Source: Shewanella morhuae
Lineage (GTDB): Bacteria > Pseudomonadota > Gammaproteobacteria > Enterobacterales > Shewanellaceae
DNA: 64,000 bases
Reading direction: 5' to 3'
Assembly: GCF_900156405.1 (NCBI RefSeq)
Contig: NZ_FTNN01000014.1
Span: 42,352-106,351 of the forward strand
Shown in pieces: positions 57,164 through 64,000 of this stretch (positions are counted from its first letter, which is position 1; the number at the start of each line of letters is the position of its first letter). The position numbers and the translations under genes were made by a program. The notes under the pieces were generated by a model. The model had not been told where the DNA came from. It searched no databases and saw nothing but the letters and a program-made list of their open reading frames with translations.

Positions 57164-58042
57164 TCATTCGCCCTCGCCTCGTTCATCCGCGTTATGAGTG
57201 GCATCATAGTAACCATAAAAATAGCTAATTAACGGTTTTTTATGTTGCGGATGGACGGACACCTGAGCGCAAACACCGAACACATCGCCGATACGCGCTT
57301 CAGTTAATACCTCTGTCGGTGTGCCCATAGCACTAACTTCACCGTTGTGAATGAGCAATAAACTGTCACACAGGGCGCTGGCCAAATTGAGATCGTGGAT
57401 GGAGGCTATCACGCTAATACCTAAACTGCGTACCAGCTCAAGAATTTGAATTTGATAGCGCACATCAAGATGATTAGTCGGTTCATCAAGAATCAGTAAT
57501 TGTGGCTGCTGCACTATGGCGCGGGCAATCAAAGCGCGTTGTTTTTCGCCGCCCGATAACCGCTCATATTGCTGGTGCATTTTATGGCTGAGGCCGACTT
57601 TTTCGAGCGCCTTGGCAATGCGTTCGCCATCTTTGCTAGAGTTAGTGTCAAACATGCCCTTGTGCGGCGTTAACCCCATACTGACTAATTGCTCTGTGGT
57701 CATGTCGAAATAATGCGGCGTATCTTGCTGGACAACGGCAACACTACAGGCAAAAGCCTTGGACGATAAATATTCAATATCTTGATCAAATAAGGTGATT
57801 TTGCCCTGAGTCGGGCGCACAAAACGATACAAACAGCGCAGTAAACTAGACTTACCCGCACCGTTAGGCCCAATCAGCCCAAGCATCTGCCCCGTCGGCA
57901 ACGCAAAGTTAATATCGGTAAGAATAGTTTTGCCATCAATGCTCCAGCTTAAATGGCTCACATCAAGCGCAACTTGTGGGCTGGCTGGAATGGTCTCCTT
58001 GCTGTTTAACCCATGGCTTGTTTGGATTGCAGAGAGTTTCAC
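57164..58042 (-). CDS. btuD: Cobalamin ABC transporter ATPase BtuD
   Basis: A cytoplasmic ABC ATPase with Walker [10 protein letters not shown], signature [16 protein letters not shown], Walker B LLILDEPTNHLDVRY and the switch histidine in IASIHDLNLA. I start it at GTG 58042 (MKLSAIQTSH), because AGGAG lies 10 bases upstream; a TTG one codon earlier is also possible. The longer frame to 58123 has no binding site. The product has 292 residues. It is the first gene after the cobalamin riboswitch, and btuC follows after 46 bases. Confidence 0.9.
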   Translation of the reverse strand: MKLSAIQTSHGLNSKETIPASPQVALDVSHLSWSIDGKTILTDINFALPTGQMLGLIGPNGAGKSSLLRCLYRFVRPTQGKITLFDQDIEYLSSKAFACSVAVVQQDTPHYFDMTTEQLVSMGLTPHKGMFDTNSSKDGERIAKALEKVGLSHKMHQQYERLSGGEKQRALIARAIVQQPQLLILDEPTNHLDVRYQIQILELVRSLGISVIASIHDLNLASALCDSLLLIHNGEVSAMGTPTEVLTEARIGDVFGVCAQVSVHPQHKKPLISYFYGYYDATHNADERGEGE

Positions 58043-58180
58043 CAATGTGGCGCTCCTAGCGAGTCCACACCTGCATTTAAAAAAGGGATATACATAGTTG
58101 CTGTACACATAATCGTTATACACATAATCATCTGCTCCCTCGAGTCACCCGCTCAAGAATTTAAGCTGCACGCAGCGATA

Positions 58181-58388
58181 ACAGAAATAGGCAGGTCTCC
58201 TGACTCGTCACTTTTTATATTTAAAGCGCTATAAAGTGACTCACAGTTGCGGGCACAGTTCGGGCTGACTGGCGAGCAGTTCCCCGATTCCCTATTATGT
58301 TGAAATTAATCTTTAATTGGCAAAGAGGCTTAGCCATATCAGCCTAAATCTTCCCACACGACTAAAAACTTCCAACACCTATTTCTGT
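58181..58388 (-). promoter_or_regulatory. Cobalamin (B12) riboswitch
   Basis: Read on the minus strand, ACAGAAATAGG (58388-58378) pairs with CCTATTTCTGT (58191-58181) as the closing P1 stem. Between them the conserved core is clear: GAATCGGGGAACTG, then CCCGAACTGTGCCCGCAACTG, the latter at about 58264-58245. GAGTCAGGAGACCTGCC follows at about 58209-58193. It lies about 140 bases upstream of btuD and should lower expression of the whole transport and salvage run when adenosylcobalamin is plentiful. Confidence 0.95.
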
Positions 58389-58651
58389 GACGTTAGCCGC
58401 AACGCTATAGCAAGGCCGTATGCAATCAGTAACGTCTGAAGAAGGCATTATCCTATATTTACTCTAATAGGCAATCGGCAATCACGCCGCTAAGACGATA
58501 AAAATCTTCAACTTAGCTGGCGGTTCAAATGGCGAACTATATGACTAAAATATGTGACTAACTATGACTACTCGCCGCTGTTACTAATGAGCTTACTAAC
58601 TGTGTGTTAGCCGCATGATTGGCAGCGGTTAAGAGTAATCTGACTGCGCCG

Positions 58652-59407
58652 TTACTCGCAGCGACCGCTCGGCCAATCTAAACGCCAATAACGGCTGCCT
58701 TGCTCATCTTGCAGCACATTAATTTTTACCACTGCGGCGACGGGTAAATTAAGTTGACTGAAAAATCCTACTGCTCGCTCAACCCCCAGTGCTCGCGCCA
58801 TTAAATGGCGTATAACGCCGCCGTGAGATACTAACCATATTTTAGCAGTAGGCGTGAGCGTACTGTCTTGAGCCTCATCTTGATTGAAGGCTATTGAATC
58901 CAAGGCAATAGATAATTGTTCAAACTCAGCGGCAAGTATTTGCTCAATAGCATGGTTCACTCGCGACTCAAAACTGGCCATAGTCTCACCGTTGGGCGGT
59001 GGTGTTTGCCACGGGTTTTGCCAATAGGCGGCTAAATATTCGCCCTCTTGTTGATAAAGCTCATCAAGCCTGCGCCCGTCCCAGTCACCGAAATCTATTT
59101 CCTGTAAATCTGATAAAAACTGTGCCTGTAATGGTTTTTTATGCTCAGTCAATATAGTGCTTGCTGATGTCAAGTTTGAAGATAGCGGCACAGTTGAATG
59201 CAGCTCGGCGGCCAGAGCTTGGGCAAAGTCAGCACAGCGGCGTGAGGTTGAACTATAAATAGCGCTACAGACGCTGGCCTGCGCCGCAACCGCCGTCGAC
59301 ATTTGTTGCCAACCCGTTTCACTCAACGGCACATCTACGCGCCCGCGTAAGATGGTGCCGCCTTCACACTCGCCGTGGCGTAGCAATAATAGTTGTATTT
59401 GTTTCAT
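58652..59407 (-). CDS. cobC: Histidine phosphatase, probably alpha-ribazole phosphatase CobC
   Basis: A phosphoglycerate-mutase-fold phosphatase of 251 residues. The catalytic histidine is in LLLLRHGECEGG and the second in LVSHGGVIRHLM; FGDWDGRRLDELYQQ is the middle acidic region. CobC removes the phosphate from alpha-ribazole phosphate in nucleotide-loop assembly. The family is broad and the assignment to B12 rests mainly on the place next to the riboswitch-led cob genes and metH. AAGGAA precedes the ATG. It lies upstream of the riboswitch and so is not controlled by it; the MetJ boxes lie in its promoter region. The 263 bases between it and the riboswitch hold no gene. Confidence 0.8.
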   Translation of the reverse strand: MKQIQLLLLRHGECEGGTILRGRVDVPLSETGWQQMSTAVAAQASVCSAIYSSTSRRCADFAQALAAELHSTVPLSSNLTSASTILTEHKKPLQAQFLSDLQEIDFGDWDGRRLDELYQQEGEYLAAYWQNPWQTPPPNGETMASFESRVNHAIEQILAAEFEQLSIALDSIAFNQDEAQDSTLTPTAKIWLVSHGGVIRHLMARALGVERAVGFFSQLNLPVAAVVKINVLQDEQGSRYWRLDWPSGRCE

Positions 59408-59653
59408 CGTATTCCTTGGCTAATATTCAAGAGCGAATGTTCAAAAAACACATCATTCAGGCGGTGATACTTAATATTATGGCCATTATGTTGTTAAAAA
59501 ATAGCTTAATGCCAATGAAAACAGCCCTGTTACTTTGCCATTAAAACATTCACTCAATAAATCACCGCTAAAAGCGCTCAAAAACCTCCGATGAGCAGGG
59601 TAAATCGTCAGGTGATTTTGGCCTTGCACTGACGATCACAAGTCGCGTACTAT

Positions 59654-59677
59654 GGACGTCCATACGTTTAAACGTCC
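59654..59677. promoter_or_regulatory. MetJ operator: three tandem met boxes
   Basis: GGACGTCC, ATACGTTT and AAACGTCC follow one another without gaps and resemble the MetJ box AGACGTCT (6, 5 and 6 of 8 bases). Tandem 8-bp spacing is the hallmark of MetJ operators. It lies 150 bases before metH and 247 bases before the divergent cobC. Nothing else was recognised in the 420-base gap. Confidence 0.8.
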
Positions 59678-59827
59678 ACGGTGAATATCTAATAATATCG
59701 ACTGCGCAGAATAAAATGCACTGAGCATAATAAAGGTCGATAGTTAGGCAGTGCTGTGAACCGAATCCTGTATTTAATCCTAGGCTTAATCATGGGCTTA
59801 GCTTAGCTGTATTTAAGGTAGCTATTT

Positions 59828-62800
59828 ATGACGATACCCTCTACAAAAGCCAGTCAAATTTTGGCAGACATTCGCAAACAGCTTGCAGAACGCATTTTGA
59901 TCTTAGACGGTGCTATGGGCACTATGATCCAAGACCACAAGCTAGAAGAAGAGGACTATCGCGGCGAACGCTTTAAAGATTGGCACACGGATGTTAAAGG
60001 TAACAACGACTTATTAGTATTGTCGCAGCCACACATCATCAAACAAATTCACACCGACTATTTAAACGCCGGTGCCGATATTATTGAAACCAACACCTTT
60101 AACGCCACCCCTATCGCGATGGCCGACTACGACATGCAGTCGCTGTCTGCCGAAATTAACTTTGCAGGCGCCCGCCTCGCCCGCGAAGCCTGTGATGAAG
60201 TCGCCGCAGCCACAGGTGTCCCGCGCTACGTTGCTGGCGTATTAGGCCCCACTAACCGTACCTGCTCGATTAGCCCAGATGTAAACGACCCAGGCTATCG
60301 TAATGTGAGCTTCGACGAGTTAGTAAGCGCTTACCGAGAATCCACTAAGGCACTGATTGACGGCGGCGCAGATATCATTATGGTCGAGACCATATTCGAT
60401 ACCCTAAACGCCAAGGCCGCACTGTTTGCTATCGAATCGGTATTTGACGACTTATTTGGTCAGCATTCTGAAAACAGATTACCCATCATGATTTCGGGCA
60501 CGATTACCGATGCCTCAGGCCGCACACTGACTGGCCAAACCACCGAAGCTTTTTATAATTCCCTGCGCCATATCAAGCCGTTATCCATCGGTCTTAACTG
60601 TGCTTTGGGACCAAAAGAGCTGCGCCCCTATGTCGAAGAATTATCGCGCATTAGTGAGTGTTATGTGTCGGCGCATCCGAATGCAGGCCTGCCAAATGAG
60701 TTTGGTGGTTACGATGAAACCCCAGAGGATATGGCGAGCGTTATCGAAGATTGGGCGCGTGAAGGCATGCTCAATATTATTGGTGGTTGTTGTGGTAGCA
60801 CGCCAGAACATATCCGCGTTATTCGAGAAGCCGTTGATAAACACAACCCACGCGCGTTACCTAACATTGCCGTCGCCTGCCGTTTAGCGGGTTTGGAACC
60901 ACTGACTATCGACGCGCAGTCTTTGTTTGTTAACGTGGGCGAACGTACTAACGTCACAGGTTCGGCTAAGTTTTTAAAGCTAATTAAAGAAGGCAAATTT
61001 GAGCAAGCGCTCGATGTTGCCCGCGAGCAAGTTATCAACGGCGCACAAATAATCGATATCAACATGGACGAAGGCATGATCGATGGTGCTGAGTTTATGC
61101 ATAAGTTTTTAAACTTAATCGCCTCAGAGCCCGATATCAGTCGCGTGCCGATTATGATCGACTCCTCTAAATGGGAAGTGATTGAAGCTGGCCTCAAATG
61201 CATTCAAGGCAAAGGCATAGTTAACTCGATTTCGTTAAAAGAAGGCGAAGCCAAGTTTATTGAACAAGCCACCTTAGTTAAACGCTACGGCGCGGCGGCC
61301 ATTATCATGGCGTTTGACGAACAAGGTCAGGCCGATACTAAAGCGCGTAAAATTGAAATCTGTACCCGCGCCTATCGGGTATTGGTCGATAAAGTCGGCT
61401 TTCCGCCAGAAGATATTATCTTCGACCCGAATATTTTTGCCATTGCCACCGGTATTGATGAGCACGACAACTATGCCGTCGACTTTATTGAAGCCATTAA
61501 AGAAATTAAAGCCACCTTGCCACACGCGATGATCTCGGGCGGCGTATCGAACGTGTCGTTTTCGTTTCGCGGTAACAACCCAGTACGTGAAGCGATTCAT
61601 GCGGTGTTTTTATACCATGCCATTCAAGCAGGCATGGATATGGGCATTGTTAACGCTGGTCAGTTAGCCATTTATGACGATATTGATCCTGCGCTCAAAG
61701 TGTTAGTCGAAAACGTGGTGCTTAACCTACCTTGCCCCATTGCCGATTCGAGCAACACAGAGCAGTTACTTGAAATTGCTGAAAAATACCGTGGCGATAA
61801 CGCGCAGGTCGGTAAAAAAGAAGATTTAGAATGGCGCAGCTGGCCAGTGAGCCAACGTTTGGCCCACGCGTTAGTGAAAGGCATTACCGAATTTATTGAT
61901 GAGGACACCGAAGCCGCTCGCCAAGAAGCGAAACGTCCGTTAGATGTGATTGAAGGCGCCTTGATGGACGGCATGAACGTGGTCGGCGATCTATTTGGTG
62001 CTGGTAAAATGTTCCTGCCACAGGTGGTTAAATCGGCGCGGGTGATGAAAAAAGCCGTCGCTTATTTGAATCCGTATATTGAGCTTGAAAAGGTCGCTGG
62101 CCAATCTAACGGCAAAATATTAATGATGACGGTAAAAGGTGACGTGCACGATATCGGTAAAAATATTGTTGGCGTAGTGCTCGCCTGTAACGGTTTTGAA
62201 GTATTTGATTTAGGCGTAATGGTGTCGGTTGAACGTATTCTCGCCGCGGTTAAAGAACACAATATTGATATTATTGGCATGTCGGGGTTAATCACCCCAA
62301 GCCTTGATGAAATGGTGCATAACGTAAAAACCTTCCAGCGCGAAGGCTTGACCATTCCAGCCATTATCGGCGGCGCTACCTGCTCTAAAATCCATACTGC
62401 GGTAAAAATTGCGCCCCATTATCCCCACGGTGCTATTTACATCGCCGATGCATCACGGGCTGTGCCTATGGTTAGCAAGCTGATTAATAACGAAACTCGC
62501 CAAGCCACTATAGACGCCGCCTATGTGGAATATGACGAAATGCGTATTAAGCGTTTGTCGCAAACCAAACTCAAACAAATTACCACCATTGAGGCTGCGC
62601 GTGAAAACCGCTGCCAACACGATTGGGGAAACTACACACCGTTTACACCCCATGTACTTGGCCGCCAAGTGTTTGATGATTATCCGTTAGAGGATTTAGT
62701 CGAGCGCATCGACTGGACCCCGTTTTTCCGCTCGTGGGAGTTACACGGGCATTACCCTGAAATCCTCACCGACAAAGTGGTCGGTATTGAGGCGCAAAAG

Positions 62801-63562
62801 CTGTTCGCCGATGGCCAAGCGATGCTCAAACAAATCATCGACGAAAAATGGCTTACCGCCAAAGCCGTTATCGGTTTATTCCCCGCCAATACCGTTAATC
62901 ATGATGATATCGAGCTGTATACCGATGAGTCGCGCACCACCTTAGAAATGACCACTCATCACCTACGGATGCAGTTAGAACGAGTCGGTAACGACAACTT
63001 CTGTTTAGCCGATTTTGTTGCCCCCAAAGACTCAGGCGTCGCCGATTACATGGGCGGCTTTGCGGTGACTACAGGCCATGGCATAGACGAACATGTGGCG
63101 CGTTTTGAAGCCAACCACGACGACTACAACGCCATCATGCTCAAGTGCTTAGCCGACCGTTTGGCCGAAGCCTTTGCCGAGCGGATGCACGAGCGGGTAC
63201 GTAAAGAGTTTTGGGGTTATGCGGCCGATGAGCAGTTAAGCAACGAAGCCTTAATCCGCGAGAAATACAAAGGTATACGCCCCGCACCGGGTTACCCAGC
63301 ATGCCCAGATCACACAGAAAAAGGCTTGTTATGGGACTTGCTCAAGCCCGATGAAACTATCAACTTGAACATCACCGAAAGCTACGCCATGTTCCCCACA
63401 GCGGCAGTATCGGGCTGGTATTTCGCCCACCCGAAATCCCGCTACTTTGGTGTAACCAACATCGGCCGCGATCAAGTGGAGGATTATGCTATTCGCAAGG
63501 GGATGAGCATTGAGGAAACAGAAAGGTGGTTATCACCAATATTGGATTATGATCCTGAATAA
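59828..63562 (+). CDS. metH: Cobalamin-dependent methionine synthase MetH
   Basis: MetH transfers a methyl group from methyltetrahydrofolate to homocysteine through enzyme-bound methylcobalamin. The product has 1,244 residues (1,227 in E. coli) and all four modules. The homocysteine domain has zinc-site [11 protein letters not shown] near residue 317 and the folate domain runs from about 355 to 650. The B12 domain has the ligand histidine in [11 protein letters not shown] near 773. The AdoMet reactivation domain has [16 protein letters not shown] near 1155. It is the main consumer of the cofactor salvaged by the neighbouring genes, and MetJ boxes upstream link it to the methionine regulon. 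The stop codon lies within a terminator hairpin. Confidence 0.97.
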   Translation: MTIPSTKASQILADIRKQLAERILILDGAMGTMIQDHKLEEEDYRGERFKDWHTDVKGNNDLLVLSQPHIIKQIHTDYLNAGADIIETNTFNATPIAMADYDMQSLSAEINFAGARLAREACDEVAAATGVPRYVAGVLGPTNRTCSISPDVNDPGYRNVSFDELVSAYRESTKALIDGGADIIMVETIFDTLNAKAALFAIESVFDDLFGQHSENRLPIMISGTITDASGRTLTGQTTEAFYNSLRHIKPLSIGLNCALGPKELRPYVEELSRISECYVSAHPNAGLPNEFGGYDETPEDMASVIEDWAREGMLNIIGGCCGSTPEHIRVIREAVDKHNPRALPNIAVACRLAGLEPLTIDAQSLFVNVGERTNVTGSAKFLKLIKEGKFEQALDVAREQVINGAQIIDINMDEGMIDGAEFMHKFLNLIASEPDISRVPIMIDSSKWEVIEAGLKCIQGKGIVNSISLKEGEAKFIEQATLVKRYGAAAIIMAFDEQGQADTKARKIEICTRAYRVLVDKVGFPPEDIIFDPNIFAIATGIDEHDNYAVDFIEAIKEIKATLPHAMISGGVSNVSFSFRGNNPVREAIHAVFLYHAIQAGMDMGIVNAGQLAIYDDIDPALKVLVENVVLNLPCPIADSSNTEQLLEIAEKYRGDNAQVGKKEDLEWRSWPVSQRLAHALVKGITEFIDEDTEAARQEAKRPLDVIEGALMDGMNVVGDLFGAGKMFLPQVVKSARVMKKAVAYLNPYIELEKVAGQSNGKILMMTVKGDVHDIGKNIVGVVLACNGFEVFDLGVMVSVERILAAVKEHNIDIIGMSGLITPSLDEMVHNVKTFQREGLTIPAIIGGATCSKIHTAVKIAPHYPHGAIYIADASRAVPMVSKLINNETRQATIDAAYVEYDEMRIKRLSQTKLKQITTIEAARENRCQHDWGNYTPFTPHVLGRQVFDDYPLEDLVERIDWTPFFRSWELHGHYPEILTDKVVGIEAQKLFADGQAMLKQIIDEKWLTAKAVIGLFPANTVNHDDIELYTDESRTTLEMTTHHLRMQLERVGNDNFCLADFVAPKDSGVADYMGGFAVTTGHGIDEHVARFEANHDDYNAIMLKCLADRLAEAFAERMHERVRKEFWGYAADEQLSNEALIREKYKGIRPAPGYPACPDHTEKGLLWDLLKPDETINLNITESYAMFPTAAVSGWYFAHPKSRYFGVTNIGRDQVEDYAIRKGMSIEETERWLSPILDYDPE

Positions 63563-63576
63563 TCAGGATCTTTATT
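63551..63576 (+). terminator. Intrinsic terminator overlapping the metH stop codon
   Basis: GATCCTGA and TCAGGATC form an 8-bp stem around ATAA and are followed by TTTATT. The stop codon TAA lies in the loop, so the last codons of metH form the left arm. Confidence 0.85.
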
Positions 63577-63660
63577 ACGCTAACGCTGTAGTGGCACACT
63601 GAATTTGGCCACCTAATAAGAAATGTTATGATCTCATTCATAGCGAATTTAGGTGACAAA

Positions 63661-63972
63661 ATGAATAAAAGTAAACGTGCACGATATAGCGCAGCGATTA
63701 AGCTCGAAACTGCCCAATTAGTCATTGACCAGGGCTATACACAAGAAGCGGCAGCCAAAGCCATGAACGTAGGTAAATCAACGGTCAGTAAGTGGGTAAC
63801 GCAACTTCAGATCGAACGCAAAGGGATTGCTCCTAAAGCCTCACCCATGACGCCTGAGCAGATTGAAATAAGGGCACTTAAACGAGAAATTGAGCGGATT
63901 AACCTTGAGAAAGAAATCCTAAAAAAGGCTACCGCTCTCTTGATGTCGGACTCGCTGAACACTTCTCGATAA
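63661..63972 (+). CDS. IS3-family transposase OrfA
   Basis: OrfA supplies the DNA-binding part of the transposase. The product has 103 residues from ATG 63661, which follows GGTGAC; the frame is open further upstream, to 63628. A helix-turn-helix ([20 protein letters not shown], then [11 protein letters not shown]) is followed by a leucine-zipper-like coil ([20 protein letters not shown]). The slippery heptamer A-AAA-AAG at 63921-63927 lies in the right frame for -1 slippage into orfB, making the fused OrfAB transposase. The hairpin CTTCTCGATAATCGAGAAG at 63962-63980 lies about 35 bases downstream and may stimulate the shift. Confidence 0.9.
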   Translation: MNKSKRARYSAAIKLETAQLVIDQGYTQEAAAKAMNVGKSTVSKWVTQLQIERKGIAPKASPMTPEQIEIRALKREIERINLEKEILKKATALLMSDSLNTSR

Positions 63973-64000
63973 TCGAGAAGCTCAATGAGAGCAATAAATA
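63927..64000 (+). CDS. IS3-family transposase OrfB, N-terminal fragment cut by the window edge
   Basis: In the -1 frame relative to orfA, translation continues from the A-AAA-AAG slip site to the end of the window without a stop ([20 protein letters not shown] and beyond). That resembles the start of IS3-type OrfB. The integrase catalytic core with its DDE residues would lie beyond base 64000. The 24 visible codons cannot show whether the gene is intact. Confidence 0.7.

Larger units (their letters stand above)
63587..64000 (+). mobile_element. IS3-family insertion sequence, right part outside the window
   Basis: The left end appears to begin at TGTAGTGGCACACTGAATTT (63587-63606), followed by a short non-coding stretch and an orfA-orfB pair joined by a -1 frameshift signal. 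That structure is the IS3-family layout. The element begins 24 bases after the metH stop codon and does not break metH or its terminator. The right inverted repeat and target duplication cannot be seen. Confidence 0.85.

Overview
The window is chromosomal DNA of a gammaproteobacterium, and gene content, gene order and sequence character point to the genus Shewanella. Supporting features are the lptD-surA-pdxA-rsmA-apaG-apaH block, rplU-rpmA-obgE opposite ispB, a heme locus that carries its own tonB-exbB-exbD, an MSHA-like pilin, several chemoreceptors and small gammaproteobacterial DUF proteins. I saw no tRNA, rRNA, CRISPR array, prophage or plasmid origin. The only mobile element is an IS3-family insertion sequence cut off by the right edge.

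Layout. 1-6.6 kb: outer-membrane biogenesis and housekeeping genes (lptD partial, surA, pdxA, rsmA, apaG, apaH). 6.6-10.5 kb: a chemoreceptor behind a sigma-28-type promoter, a small secreted protein, and folA. 10.5-14.5 kb: obgE, rpmA, rplU, ispB and ung. 14.6-18.8 kb: an orphan type IV pilin-like protein, a DUF3144 protein, a LysE-type exporter, an S10 serine carboxypeptidase and a membrane-anchored thioredoxin-like protein. 18.9-22.1 kb: a compact regulatory module. A PAS-containing sigma-54 activator and a solitary ccoG-like ferredoxin gene are linked by copies of a CGATATATCG palindrome and a good -24/-12 promoter. 22.5-26.2 kb: an acyl-CoA synthetase and an MsbA-like ABC exporter with an odd repeat near its N-terminus.

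26.3-35.2 kb is a complete heme acquisition locus around one Fur box: TonB-dependent receptor, HutX and HutZ on the minus strand, and TonB-ExbB-ExbD with the HmuTUV ABC importer on the plus strand. 35.2-41.0 kb holds small accessory genes: DUF2956, a winged-helix protein, a periplasmic solute-binding protein, two universal stress proteins with a SpoIIAA-like protein, and a coniferyl-type aldehyde dehydrogenase with its TetR regulator. 41.1-42.8 kb is csgE-csgF-csgG, the curli secretion genes without curlin genes. 43.1-48.9 kb has pyrC, an Aer-like receptor, a MAPEG protein and a semialdehyde dehydrogenase behind a perfect CRP site.

48.9-63.6 kb is a B12 block. A cobalamin riboswitch heads a minus-strand run btuD-btuC-cobT-cobS-cobU-cobQ-cobO, and btuF lies further downstream, separated by an AT-rich copD-like gene on the opposite strand. 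Next come cobC and, divergently, the B12-dependent methionine synthase metH, with three tandem MetJ boxes between them. Import and salvage of the cofactor are thus encoded beside a major consumer of it. The IS3 element begins 24 bases after the metH stop codon.

Several starts were placed downstream of the longest open frame because a ribosome binding site or family length decided it: surA, obgE, rplU, ispB, the ABC exporter, hutX, csgF, the Aer-like receptor, MAPEG, the semialdehyde dehydrogenase, btuF, btuC, btuD and the IS orfA.
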